Below, piece after piece: positions 1 through 12,067 of a stretch of 43,778 nucleotides of DNA (position 1 is its first letter; the number at the start of each line of letters is the position of its first letter). The position numbers and the translations under genes were made by a program. The DNA is from Saccoglossus kowalevskii (taxonomy: Eukaryota; Hemichordata; Enteropneusta; Harrimaniidae): assembly GCF_000003605.2 (NCBI RefSeq), contig NW_003151757.1, positions 116,900 to 160,677 on the forward strand. The letters are read 5' to 3'. Under the pieces are notes generated by a model that saw only the letters and a program-made list of their open reading frames with translations, was not told the DNA's origin and did not search any database.

Positions 1-339
1 TTCTTCGTGTAAATTAGGTGTTCGTATGCAAGGATTTTTTCACACAAAAACGCCGAATTCGGCTGAATTTTGTTATCGGTTTGCTTAATATAACCCCAAC
101 AGATCGCATTTTCGAGAAAGATTGGTATTTTGTCCTGATTTGTAGGAATCTGAAAAACGCGTTTCACAACTTGTCTCTTATTTAGTTTTTTGCTGCATTC
201 AAGATGGCGGCCCCCATATAGTAAATATCGTATTTATTTTATTATTACGTACGCGCCAGCTGACTGTGCACACAACTACCTATTACACAACAACTACCCA
301 CCACAGATCTACGCGCCCTAAGAATATTTCTATACTTGC

Positions 340-633
340 CTAACTTGTAAACATTCATTCTCAGGCTCCCACCGCATGTCTGCGTATCATCCCCAGAACA
401 CTGCATATTACATTCGTCTTCTGAATCGGCTGCTCCGAAACGGTCAAAGGTCGTTCCACAGAAACACTGATTGGATTGCTCTACACCAGCGTATATGACA
501 TTCAGACTACCAATGGCATTCATGCATATTCCTTGGCATTTTTCAATGTTCATATTGTCGTCTGCCAGTGTCGAGTAGATGTTCAGCGCATTTATGTTGC
601 CATCTTTGTAGCACCCTTGGTATGTGGTTTCAA
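340..633 (-). CDS. Gene D exon: WSC module (8 cysteines)
   Basis: Acceptor TTTGCAG just above 633; the exon starts with two bases completing a codon (phase 1) and runs 294 nt to G|GCAAGT at 340/339. It reads ETTYQGCYKD, then EKCQGICM, NQCFCG, DECNMQC and TCGG, ending VYKLG. Eight cysteines match a full WSC module. The donor is GC rather than GT. No further exon was recognised in bases 1-339. Confidence 0.8.
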
Positions 634-3276
634 CTGCAAACCGCGCTGAAGAAAATGAATAAAAAAAATGTTATGAATGCATGAAACTTAGCGTCTGTAT
701 AAGGGCTTTTTCAAATGACGCCCGAAGCATTACGTCAAGGTCACGTGATTGATTAGTCACATGGAAGCATACGACCACGTGAACAATTGAAGAGCGGTGG
801 TTCTGTTGATAATCATTGATTTTTCCACAATCCAATACGTCATTCTAATGAAATGTCATGAATTTGTTTTCGCGTATCTGTTAACCGACTTAATTAGCTG
901 ATTATTAGCTGAATGGCTGTGTTATGTCTGTCATCGTTTAGGCCTATTTGAAGTTTTGGACGGAACTTGGCTCAGTGATTTGGAACTAATTACGAGATAA
1001 CCGTCGCTATTCAGACTATTATTTCTGACAGTTGGTATCCGTAGTTATTAATGTAGTGAACGATTAATCAAAAGATGTGACGTATTCAGTTCTCAGTGTG
1101 ATTGGCTTTATGATTGAAGGTTACGCCCTAGAGTCTTTTTACTGCTTTGTAATTGGTTAGAGTTTTGAAAATGAATAAAGTTGTTTTAGTTGGTCTTGGC
1201 GAGTACAGCACGACGGACGAGAGCAGTCCAGTCCTGGAGAGCCTTGGGGCGAGTGTTGACCCAGTCTAAGAGAGTCTTGGGTCAGACTTGTGATAATCTT
1301 GGGGACTTTTCTCCAGGGCGCTGTGTCTTATAGAGTGCTCGACAGATCGACTAAGACGAGAGTTGAAACGTATTTCGTTGTGTGTGTCTTATTTGACTGT
1401 AAGGCTTAAGTGACTTCCTCGATCCAGTACCTCGAGGGGACGCGATAGAGAGACGAGACGAGGTTCCCCCCGGACACGTGTGGAGAACCCCAGAGGCGAA
1501 GAATCTCCCCGTGAAAGAAATCACGACTACGGGTTTTGATCTGGGCACAATGTGCACTAATCATTGCCGCCGATGACTACTTCGATATCGCACAATTATC
1601 ATGGAAATTACTGTTAAATATAAAATCATGTTCAATATTAGTAATATTAATAACATTGGAATATCGGCGCTGTTTTTGCATTCTTGTTGTAAAGAATTTC
1701 TTACATTTCGATGTCCAAATTTGCTTCTGTGAATTTGCCAGACACGATGACTTTTGCTTACGTATTTAAGTTTGCATGAACCGTCCTGCTGAAGTAATTT
1801 GATAAGAATATTGCGTGAACTATAAGGGGGATGTAGTGTTTTATTTCATATTGACGTTACCGTCTCCGGTCCAATCAGAATAGCGTTCTTAAAAATGAGA
1901 GATGGAAATTTAAACTAATGAGACTAGGAACGTAAAGCTGATTTGTTTCTCGCGTGAGCATACAATTGAGGATTTCTCATTTACTGTGAGATCTCGCGTT
2001 TTTCGTGAACAGCGCGAACAGAAACGTCTGCCGCAGAAATCGAAATATTTGATTTGAATTTTTTTTTTATAGTTCAATATTGAAACATGGATCATCTTTC
2101 AGCGGAAAATGTCGTTCAGATACTCTTATTTTATCAAAAGTTACCATCTGCAAAAATGCACAAAAGTTAGTTTCCCGTTTGCCCAATCACGCGCGATATT
2201 TTGGCGCCACTACGACGCTATGACCTTTGTCTTGTTTTTATAATTCATTTCACGCATATCACGGGATCTCACAGTGAACAGCTGGAAATGGTAAATTGTT
2301 TTCAGGAATACTAAAAAGTCGCTGATCGAATGAGTATCACATCGGTCTGAATCATGAATACTGGGCTTTTCTTTATAATATTTAAAACAATATACGTTTT
2401 TTTTAAATATGCTGTTCGAGATTCGACGTGTGCTTTTTCAATTTAGTGTGGGCATGTGCACTGCAAGCCATTGATGAGATAACTAATTGTATCCCATTTG
2501 GCATGCTTATTACAACCAGCTATTAAAACCACACCATTAGGATGGTAGTGTGGCCAACGTTTATGAAAACAACCAAGCTTAATAAATGAAGCATTCTATA
2601 TAGCATTCACAGATGTAAGGACAGGAACAGAGAACATCATGTACATAAACGTGTATAGAAATTTTCCAATTTCATCACTAATCAGGAATTAAAATAGGAA
2701 CAGGTTTTCAGTTTACAGCATTAAATTAACCTTACAATAATGATACATTATGTGTTACAAACGTGAGTGTTGTTTTCATATAATCAGAGTGAGATCAGTC
2801 ATTGTTTCAACAGTAGTGATTTAATCCCATTGAAGGCGGACATCTTGGATTTACAACAACATGCACAGAGAATGACCTCAAGTCATGGCCTCGTTCTGGC
2901 TCTATGCTAATTCAAATGTTACATGCTAAAACAAATGAGCATCAATCATGACATATTGTAACAAACGTGCGATGTTTTGAGTACTTGCCTATTCTGTAAA
3001 CTGAGAGAGTTAGTTCTCCACCACATATCTCTGACCGATCACCGACACATTCTAAGTTACATTCTGATTCACTGATCTCTCCATACTTGTTGTAATCAAT
3101 ACCACAAAAGCACTGGTCTGACGCCTCGGTGCCAGCGTATATCACATTTAGGTCGCCCATTTCGGCTGTACATATATCGATGCATGTGGCAATGGTCATG
3201 CTGGGGTGATCCACGACATTATGGAAATCCAGTGCTCTTTCTTCGTCATTGAAACACCCCATGTAGGTGTGTTCGT
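340..3276 (-). CDS. Gene D (partial): secreted/extracellular protein with at least two WSC modules
   Basis: Two exons on the minus strand, 3276-2989 and 633-340, each encode one complete WSC module and are symmetric phase 1-1, so they can be joined or skipped without changing frame. Each has the eight-cysteine WSC pattern, including GC[FY], CFCG and a closing C-x-GD...CGG. The gene runs off the left edge after 340. It is treated as separate from gene A because the last vWD exon of A ends in phase 2 if spliced, or with a TAA if not. Direct splicing of A into 3276 would therefore shift the frame. A candidate first exon lies at 6672-6598, but its phase 0 end does not match the phase 1 start of 3276, so a further small exon would be needed. 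WSC modules are carbohydrate-binding-type extracellular domains; the actual ligand is unknown. An alternative is that these exons are distal exons of gene A joined through an unseen phase 2-to-1 exon. Confidence 0.75.
785..850 (+). mobile_element. M1-superfamily fragment in gene D intron
   Basis: TTGAAGAGCGGTGGTTCTG... with ATTGATTTTTCCACAATCCA resembles the left parts of the 40.4-kb and (reversed) 34.1-kb copies. No right end was recognised. Confidence 0.4.
1150..1550. other. GC-richer segment in gene D intron, possible retroelement remnant
   Basis: After an AATAAA at 1173 the sequence becomes markedly richer in G, C and CpG (CGACGGACGAGAGC, GGACGCGATAGAGAGACGAG) than its surroundings, ending near 1550. 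This would fit an LTR or untranslated leader of a retroelement, but I recognise no end motif or protein. Confidence 0.25.
2989..3276 (-). CDS. Gene D exon: WSC module (8 cysteines)
   Basis: Acceptor CCTCATAG above 3276, phase 1, 288 nt, donor G|GCAAGT at 2989/2988. The translation starts EHTYMGCFND and contains TCIDIC, QCFCG, ECNLEC, ICGG and ends VYRIG. Eight cysteines are present. A (TGAG)n microsatellite begins about 80 bp upstream of the exon. Confidence 0.82.
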
Positions 3277-3354
3277 CTATGAGGGATTGTGAGAACAATG
3301 TGTTATTACAGGTAGAATCACTGAGCCTGTGTATGATACACGTGCTCAAGTTGA

Positions 3355-3545
3355 CGAGTGTGTGAGTGAGTGAGTGAGTGAGTGAGTGAGCGGGTGAGTG
3401 GTTGAGTGAGTGAGTGAGTGAGTGAGTGAGTGAGTGAGTGAGTGAGTGAGTGAATGAGTGGGTGAGTGGGTGAATGAGTGAGTGAGTGAGTGAGTGAGTG
3501 AATGAGTGAGTGAGTGAGTGAGTGAGTGAGTGAATGAGTGAGTGA
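3355..3545. repeat. (TGAG)n microsatellite
   Basis: A long, slightly interrupted run of GTGA/TGAG tetramers just upstream of the gene D WSC exon, fading into GAATGAATGA-type units to about 3600. Confidence 0.95.
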
Positions 3546-3600
3546 ATGAATGATGAATGATTGAATGTATGAGTTAATAAATGTATGAGTGAATGAGTGA

Positions 3601-6597
3601 ATGGTGGATTGTTAATCTATGAATGATTGAACTAATTATTTAATCAATTGAAGAGTTGTTGAATAATGACGGAAAAAAGAAAGTATTACAGACGAAGAAA
3701 ACGACTAGAGCGATAAGCGGTAAAGAAGGAAGATATATGACATTCAATTGACATTAAACAGGTACTTCATAATTCAATTTTACTACAACTCACTTGCTCT
3801 TTTTTCAATCGATATCTGAAAAATACAAAAAAATAGACTTCATAAATAAAACATATGAAACGGATATATAGGAAGATATATAGACAAGTCTTGTATGATT
3901 GATATAGTGAGGTATCTGCGAACATTGAAAAAAAAATTGAATTAAAATCCCAATGCATGATAATTAGTATTGCGGTTTTTGTTGTCCCTTTGTTATGATT
4001 CAATTCATGCAAACTCATTTCCGGTTTGCACATTAATAAAAAAAAATATCGCAAAAAGACCCATGTACAGCTGATTCACGAGCAAAATATATCATACCGC
4101 ATAATTATAAAAAGTATAAACGCTTCTATTGAAATTAAATTAAAGATTCCAATTTATTTTACTTCGGCTCAATTTTAATTACAATTCAATATGTTGCACC
4201 GTGTAACGAACACTTTGGAAACAAACAACAAGATTTGAAATTGATGTATAGAGTTAATTGTTTTTTTAATGTAAGCTATGTGGAATATAATTTTATTTTG
4301 TGAAAATGTTGAACCTAAAAAAATCCATTAAAATTGCGGATTAGCAACAGAATGCGTACTTATGTAAATAAACACGAGAGTTGACAAACTACATTTTAAT
4401 CTTTTAAGTGCCATATATATTTCAAAATTTTGTACAAGTATTTTCACATATTCTAAAATTGTCACTAAATGTACATGTATCATCGTTTTTGACCATACAG
4501 ACAGTTTCAGATGTTGTTTTAGGTTTTTGATCAAAAGATTTTGTCGTAATTATAATTTTATGTAGGAAGTCGTTAGAATGTAAAAAATCATTGTGCAGAT
4601 ATTAAGAAGAATTTTAAACGTGCAAAGGGTTAAACAACCACGACCAACAAATCATGATATATCCATATCATATAGAATTAACCGTTTTGGCGCCAAAGTC
4701 GTATAGTAGTTTCATTTATACAATCTGCTCGTCTTCGCATAAAATAACATTTTCAAATGTTTTAATCAAAAACAAAAGACAATAATATATTAGTTCTGTT
4801 TGGTCAAAAATTAAGACTGAATTCAATAAAACTTTGTTCAATTTGTTTTCATATTTAGAAGTTGACAATATTAAATCTAGTGTTAATTAGAAGAACTGCA
4901 TATTATTTGTTCTTTACCTGAATGTATTTTTCACAGCGATGCTACAATAAACGTGTTTGCGTTGTTTACTCGTAATTAGGCCCACAACAAATAGTTTTGT
5001 TCCCCTCAGCGACCGATCGAAAAATATGAAATATCGGGTCGCGTTTTTTTTAATAGGCCCAAATTATTGAAAATATTAAATATTAAAAATATCGCCGCAC
5101 CTATTATTTTCTTAATTAAATAAAACATTATTTTGAATCAAAAACAATACGTTTGTTGTAGTAAATATAATTGTTAATACATGATATGCACAACATTTTA
5201 TTGCATTTACAACACGTGATAAGAGCGGAGGACAGAGATGTTGAAGAGGACAATGTTGTTTAAGAAAAAACTGAGACCAAAACAATGTGCTGATGGAAAT
5301 ATAAAAAATACAAAACATTGAAAGAAACAATTTGATTTTTGTGTTTAATATCTAGCATGCGTTTGATTGATTCCCATATACCTCGGATATTTACGATACC
5401 CTTAGTTTTCACGAGTTGAAAAAAAAATCCGACCGACCGACCTATTTTTTTTAATTTTCCGACTTGAGGGCAACATAAGTATTTTTGGCCTCTCATTTCT
5501 AGACTGTAGTACACGCGCTTTCATGTATCAATTTAATTAGTGTTTCACCCTGCCAAACATCACTCTATCACGTTGAAGCTGATAACACACTCACATTTTG
5601 TCGGCTGCAGGTCAACTTAACCTTTTGGGACAAAAATAGCCATTTTTTTTAGTAAAAATGGAATTGAATCAGAAAATTGTATCAAATCTTGTCTGTTGGC
5701 TCTAAAATTAAAGAAATAGTGAAGAATATAAGAAAAGGCGCAGATAAATTTGATAGAGAGCGTCAGGTGGTGAAAAAGTTACCCTCATCAACGAAGTGAA
5801 TGTGTTGCGTGTTGCTGTTCCCACTAGAACAATAAACTTTGTTTTTTATCCAGATTCGTCAATTTATATCGAAACATATCCTGAACTAGGTTTCGATCCG
5901 AATACCGGTTATCAGTTTAAGTTGCGACAGCTCGAGTGACTTGCGTCGTAATTTTCTATTCAAACAGAAACTAGTTGTTTTTGTCTAGTAAGAACAGGGT
6001 ACATATATCGTTCTTTCACTGACTTGTTTGTGTTTGTGTTGTGTCCTTGGAGACTCTTGAACAGCGTTTTTGTCCATGGACTTATACATATAATTTAGAT
6101 ATTTGATTGGTATAATTGTTATTTATATTGAACGAAACAGTGGTGAGTCAAATGATTGTTACAAAATCTGTATATTTTTTTATCAAATGTTTTCAACAGA
6201 TATTTAGTATTCACAGAATATTAATTGTTTATTTGAGAGAAAATACGTATCGTAAAATTACGTAAAATGTAAGCTAAAGTGGTTACTAGTAATTTATATC
6301 TTTTAAACATTGAGTGAACTCTGAATTGGTGTTTATGAAATAGTCTTACATGACGTTTTGACGATACAGATGAGTACGCTGTATCCAGACTAAGAACTCT
6401 TAGATAAATATGAAAACAGGTTGCCGACAATTTGTATGAAATGTTATTGTTCATCAGACTTGATGCTAGAAGAACGTCATATTTAAAAAACAAACAAAAA
6501 AAAAACATAAAAATAATTAGATAATCTGTGATTCATACTACACTTGTCAACTCAAAAACAGTAATAATAACAGAAACGAAACATAAATTACTCTCAC
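3601..6597. other. AT-rich stretch without recognised gene
   Basis: Open frames here are lysine/isoleucine/phenylalanine-rich chance frames. A minus-strand candidate microexon near 4918-4941 (24 nt between TTATTGTAG and CAG|GTAAAG) was seen but is unsupported. Confidence 0.5.
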
Positions 6598-6672
6598 CTC
6601 ATTGGCAGTAGACTTGGTATATGCAAGCAGTGCTTGTATTATCAGTAGGTAAAACATTATTACATACGACAT
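6598..6672 (-). CDS. Candidate first exon of gene D: signal peptide
   Basis: The minus strand from 6672 encodes MSYVIMFYLLIIQALLAYTK followed by STANE and a good donor GAG|GTGAGA (phase 0). The hydrophobic stretch of about 15 residues followed by small and polar residues looks like a secretion signal. A TATAAA lies 55-60 bp upstream, and no other convincing coding sequence is near. Assignment to gene D rests on strand and order only. The phase mismatch with exon 3276-2989 means at least one intermediate exon is missing, or this is a chance frame or a different gene. Confidence 0.35.
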
Positions 6673-6726
6673 GCTTATCTCTGTTGGTGATACGGTGTAT
6701 ACAAGACTGCTCTGTCCGACAGACTG

Positions 6727-6732
6727 TTTATA
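6727..6732 (-). promoter_or_regulatory. TATA box candidate upstream of the 6672 signal-peptide exon
   Basis: The minus strand reads TATAAAC here, about 57 bp before the ATG at 6672. That allows a 5' leader of about 25-30 nt if transcription starts 30 bp downstream. In AT-rich DNA this motif is common, so support comes only from its position. Confidence 0.3.
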
Positions 6733-7905
6733 AATGTGAGTGAAAATGTGTTGAAAGTTAATGTTGATTGAACATTGATTTCCATAATTTGATGCACGCA
6801 TGCGTACTAGTATAACGTGCAAATTATTTATTTAAATACGCAACCACAAATCATTTTTTAAGATCGTCAAATGCATGTGACTGTCATATGAATATATATT
6901 GTCTTTGTTTAAACAAAAAAAATCAGCGCAGGTGACATTCCGGACATTGAATGTCACTGTTGTTTTTTCTGACATTTTTTTTGTATGTGCTAGTGCTGAC
7001 ACATATCCAAACCATATTTATGTTTGCAAGTGCTAAGCGACCATCTCTCTATCAAATCGCAATTTGAATGCATCAACCAGGGTAGGTCGAACACAAACAC
7101 CGTTTGGTAATGAATCCCGATCAGTGAAATTGGGCTTTCCATTGAGCCTGTGGCACTTTTTTTTAATTCGAGACTACCGATAATGAGTCTGATGCGACAA
7201 TCATTATGCTACCGGTAACAGGTCATATTCTTCATAATATAACAAATTAATTAAATTTAATCGCAAACATGGCGCCGAAAACACCATTAAACAACACGCG
7301 ATAATTCATGTGAATCTGAAATATTAAAGAAATCTTGTTAGAAATACGTCATCTACATAGAAATGATGACGTAATTCAATGCGCTACGTTCAAACGCGCA
7401 TGACTGATTCTTTTGTGCTGTTTGTACACATTTTTATTTGAGCAGACGTCAATAATCATCAATCCATGACGTGACACAACACACATTATGTTACGGCAAA
7501 CGTTCAAACAATCGGAATAATGTTCAAATATATATGTATCCAATACAATTATTTTTGCAAAGATCAAACACACAGATGTCGTAGCCGATGCCAAGTTTTT
7601 TTACTCCACTTTCACAAACAATAATTACGGCAACATTCGCACTCAACATAATGTACACAATGATTTATACAATATTAACAAATACTCTCTTCAGTAGTCG
7701 TACATGAACATCTTTTCAATCCTGAATCGCGATCCCTTTCTCTTTACCACGATTTTCTATGATTACTATAATACCTACACTTTGATAACGTTTTCATAGA
7801 ATTAAACTTGATCTGGTTTTGAATGCTTTTATTATCTACTATTCATTGGTTGGGGCAGAGTCAGGTAAAAATGTGTTACAATATAACTTAATTTCGTATA
7901 TAAAA

Positions 7906-7978
<73 letters not shown>
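7906..7978. repeat. (CA)n(TA)n microsatellite
   Basis: A short CA run followed by about 65 bp of uninterrupted TA. Confidence 0.95.
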
Positions 7979-7979
<1 letters not shown>

Positions 7980-9357
7980 GTAGCTTATATATTTTATCTG
8001 TGTTTATATACTGATATATAACCCACGTTCTTTATGTATAAAACATTGCACACTCGAAATACACTTACATATCTGCGTGCGTCTGATCTCACCCCACCCT
8101 AACATCAAACTTACACAGAAATAACGATATTTGTGATTTATATTTACCCTTGACCTCAATGACCACTATGGTTAATTGCACGTAAACCGCAGTTAACATA
8201 AAACTTAACTTGTTTTTAGTATAAATAAGTATAATAAATAGTCCTGGGTTTAATGCCAATACAAACTATTTATTATATTACGTGTTGTTGACACAAATGA
8301 TCACCGAATTAGTTTCGAATTCTCTCGTGTTATCGTGTACTATTTTTGAATTACGTTATTACAGAGATTTTGGAAACAGTAGATGTCGCTGTCGATAGGA
8401 AGAACAAAACATCACGTCGCTATTTGCGCATAATATATCCATACACACCCCGTGATTATAGTCATTGTATTTCTCATACGAGATTTAAATACATTTATAC
8501 ATTTGAAGGTGTTTGTTTGAATTTAATGTTTTTTTTTCAATTACCGTCGTATTTATTATGAAAATAACACATACCGAACAACTTGACAGAATTTTCTACA
8601 AATCAAACACGGATATTAATATTCACATTCCATGGATGGCTACAACTTTACATAGGAAGAAAAATGTACAATTAATCTTTCCTGTTGAATTTAAATTAAA
8701 CATCAATATATGCCTAAACGCCATTTCCTGGATTAAAAGATTATTTATAAATACAAAGTGACATATGTGTGATCTGTTTATATGTATTGCATTTAATATA
8801 CATTCATTTGGAATGGGCGTATCATTGTAGGGTGTGAAATACACAACACATCACATATGTACTCGTGATTGAAACACCATTTACAAGTAACCATTTCGTG
8901 TATACAATTTCACAAAGGTGATATTGCAAATTTAATTTCATTAGGTTAAATAACATGTCACATGTTTTGAGCAAAAGGATTATAAGCAGAGACCATTAAT
9001 TCAAATATTCCCTCTTATACTACTAGCTCACACGTATAAAGGACAGCTATTATGTTTTGCTCTCTTGCTGGCTTATTCAGTTCTTTTTTGACGACCTTAA
9101 TTTTTGACAGCAACTAGTTAAAACCATAGAGCCCGAATCTTTTATTTTATATTTTGATATTTAAATATATTTATACTAATCGATATGAACAATTCATGTT
9201 ATGATTTTATTCGATTAAAAGATCCAAGCTGAAATTTAAGGAAACCATAGAATTTGATTACTTTGCTCCATACATTATCTTAATTTGACTCAAAGAGCCA
9301 GAATCTACTGTACTGTATGTCAAAATACATATGATTTCGATTTTACTATTATTAATG

Positions 9358-9524
9358 TTTTAAAGTGGCAGGGTCGTCATCTGCGCACGCGCGGGAGTTG
9401 AGTTTCAAGCGATGATAACAACACACGCTAAAACGCAAAGACTCATGGGTAGACGCTTGTTTGTAAACATTGAAGCGCTATGGCCATCTGGCGCATGCGC
9501 AGGTGACGACTCCCTCGCTTTAAA
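9358..9524. mobile_element. TTAA-flanked MITE (family M1), full length
   Basis: About 167 bp with TTAA at both ends (9359-9362 and 9520-9523) and imperfect terminal inverted repeats of about 29 bp (22 of 29 positions), including GTCGTCA.CTGCGCA. It contains a perfect GCGCATGCGC. TTAA flanks are what piggyBac-type non-autonomous elements leave. A close copy of the left half lies at 36723. Confidence 0.7.
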
Positions 9525-11779
9525 CTTCTACAACTGGCATCACTAAGTTCGAGTAATGTATCACATGTTCAGATTTTCCAGAAAGACATTGTCTTCATTT
9601 ATCAAAACTTTTAAACCAAAAATAACTAGCCTTAATTTTCAACAGTTTCATTTGCTTATAACTTTCAATTTCAAAACAGTACGTACTACATTATCTCAGA
9701 CGAAATTGACGTCATTCGGTTTAGGTGAACCTAAGGTTTGTCTGTAAAATCTTTTGATTATTACTGAGACTGATATAAAACACCTGCATTTCGTTATTTT
9801 TACGACAATATAAATTCATTCATTAGGCAGGTTTTCACCCTATATATGTTCATATCATTGTAAAAAATCAAAAAAAATATCTAATTTATCGAATACCACA
9901 ATACTGATCATGTCGGCAAAATTGAATCGAGAAATTGTAACCAAGGGAAACATACAATTTCTTTGTGGAAAGATGACAAATTCTTCAATAAACAACAACG
10001 ATGTTGTGAAAATTGGAATAAATCTATAATTTATAAGCAGGGTACACCACACTATTTTTTTAAAACTTTTATTCAGCTCGTACACAAGTAACTGACAGGG
10101 TACCGAATTCTTTGGCTTCTTCAGTTGTGTATCCTGGCGTTTTAAATATCACGTCAGGTAGGAGTATTTCAATTTACGCCCAGCAATTCATCTTTTGTGT
10201 AATTGTTGCCAGTGGATATACCGATATTTCAGTTGTAAACTATTTATATTTCAAAAGTAATATCATATTATATTTCTATGATTTTCTTTCAGTCATTACG
10301 GTATGTAATTGATTGGATTCATAGGCTCATAGTGCATTATAGAAAATCATGTATTGTCAGGTAAGGAAGCAATGAAAGATTGTGAATTTGCTTCAATTAA
10401 TGATATATGATATGATATAAATTGTATTCAGTACAATGGCCTCAGTAAATCAAAAAAGTAGAAAAATACATACAGAGGGATTCCTTTAAATAATTGTTGA
10501 ATCTACTAGTCACAACTGGTTAAGTAGATTGACTCCGTGTTTAGAAGCGTTGAATACAAATTTTGAAATTTGAAGTACAGATAAGTTGTCAAACTGCATT
10601 AAACGAAGAAATTTTTCGTAAGTCTAATTTGACAGATAAAATATAGTTTTTTTTCTAAGATTTACATAATGTTTAGTTTACGATCAGATTCAACCCGAAG
10701 GTTGTGGGATGATGTTCTAAGCTGACATAGCGCAGAACGTAACATGTTGTCTTTTATTAAATGCAAAAAATCGATCTTAAAATCCCTGTATTTATCGAGT
10801 TTAGGATAATTGTTGAAATCTGTAAACCAAGTTTGTTTGTACATATCATAAACTCTTTGGGTGAATAGAGACAAAATGATATATGCATCAGTTACCAAAT
10901 TGCGGACACCTTGGTGAAATTAACATATCTAGTGGACAATAATCACCGAGTTTATAATCAATTACATATAAAGTCTAAAATAAGCCATGCTTATCTTGAC
11001 GTGTAGTTCCAAAGGTAACGAACAAGAATCATAATGCATTACACTCATACCACTCCATAACATACTTGATCCGTATGACATAAAACAACAACAACAACAT
11101 AAATTAACATATTCATAGTTTTTATTCATATTTTCATTTCATTAACTTGTAAGCTGTTTAAATCGATTCCAAATAATCGACATTTAACTGTTCTCGGGTA
11201 CAATTATATGCTGGCCACTACAATATGAATCGTAAACTTGATATAATTTCCGTGATTTCAAAACTAATATGATTCCTCTTCAGTTCCAAGCTTAAGCGCA
11301 ACTGCAAAACAATAAAACGAATCACAACAAACACTTTTGTTTAACATATTTGTATTCAATACATTCCGCTTACTTATCAATCCAATAGGCAAGCATAACA
11401 TGACAATGGGTATTCGCAAAGGCGTTGCGTATACGATAGTAGATATACGATAGTGGTCGCACAAATAGCTTATATTTTGTTTCACTGGCGTTGCTAGCAA
11501 CGTCTTCATAAATCTATGATTCACACACACATAAATACGCATTATCCCCCACTCAATGATAGTGCTATTTTCACAAATCCTATCATTTTTTTAAAACTAA
11601 AACTGGAAATTACAAAATATTACATATGAATAGTTATCATGTCTATGTTTTTGATTTTGATTCATGTTCAAATTATAAAATAAAATATTATGAATAAAAA
11701 AACTATATGATACATAACTGCGAAAATGTGTAATAGTTATTTTGAAAGATATAACAAATAAACAAGATAACGCAGTAGC

Positions 11780-12067
11780 TTACGTTATTCCGTGCACCTT
11801 CCAGCTCTCTCCGAATTCGTCCACGCCAATTGCAAGCGTACCATCAGGTTTCACAAAGTCATTTCTCCTGTCGCCATCGGCATTACCCAGAAGACCACAC
11901 AATTTACCATTGTAGTCAGAGCCAACGAAAGATGCGTCAAACACGTGTCTGTACAATGTCCATTCCAATGTAAATGTTGTATTGTGGGACTTGAAACTGA
12001 ACACAACCATTTTCCCGTCTTCCTCTATCTGTATTCTTCTCGGTTTTGATACCAATCCTGTGTCCCC
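11780..12067 (-). CDS. Gene A exon 4: C-terminal half of vWD, stop
   Basis: Acceptor TTATTATAG above 12067, phase 0, reading GDTGLVSKPRRIQIEEDG, then HNTTFTLEW, GSDYNGKLCGLLGNADGD, DEFGESWKVHGIT and TAA. The phase matches the preceding donor exactly. The CGLLG replaces the usual CGLCG. The stop overlaps a good donor sequence (AC|GTAAGC, exon end 11784). Confidence 0.83.
   Translation of the reverse strand, partial: GDTGLVSKPRRIQIEEDGKMVVFSFKSHNTTFTLEWTLYRHVFDASFVGSDYNGKLCGLLGNADGDRRNDFVKPDGTLAIGVDEFGESWKVHGIT

Larger units (their letters stand above)
634..2988 (-). other. Gene D intron between WSC exons
   Basis: About 2.35 kb with GC donor and AG acceptor. Apart from the M1 fragment and the GC-richer segment it shows nothing recognisable. 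Confidence 0.6.
6733..11779. other. D-A intergenic region
   Basis: Holds the TA microsatellite and the 9.4-kb MITE. No exon-like sequence was recognised on either strand. Confidence 0.5.

Noticed and set aside
4918-4941. Possible 24-nt minus-strand microexon (TTATTGTAG / CAG|GTAAAG) for gene D
   Set aside because: The phase would be 0 to 0, which does not solve the mismatch between the 6672 exon and the 3276 exon, and no paralogue supports it.
11792-12049. Plus-strand frame opposite gene A exon 4
   Set aside because: Antisense shadow of the vWD exon, which has clear family similarity on the minus strand.
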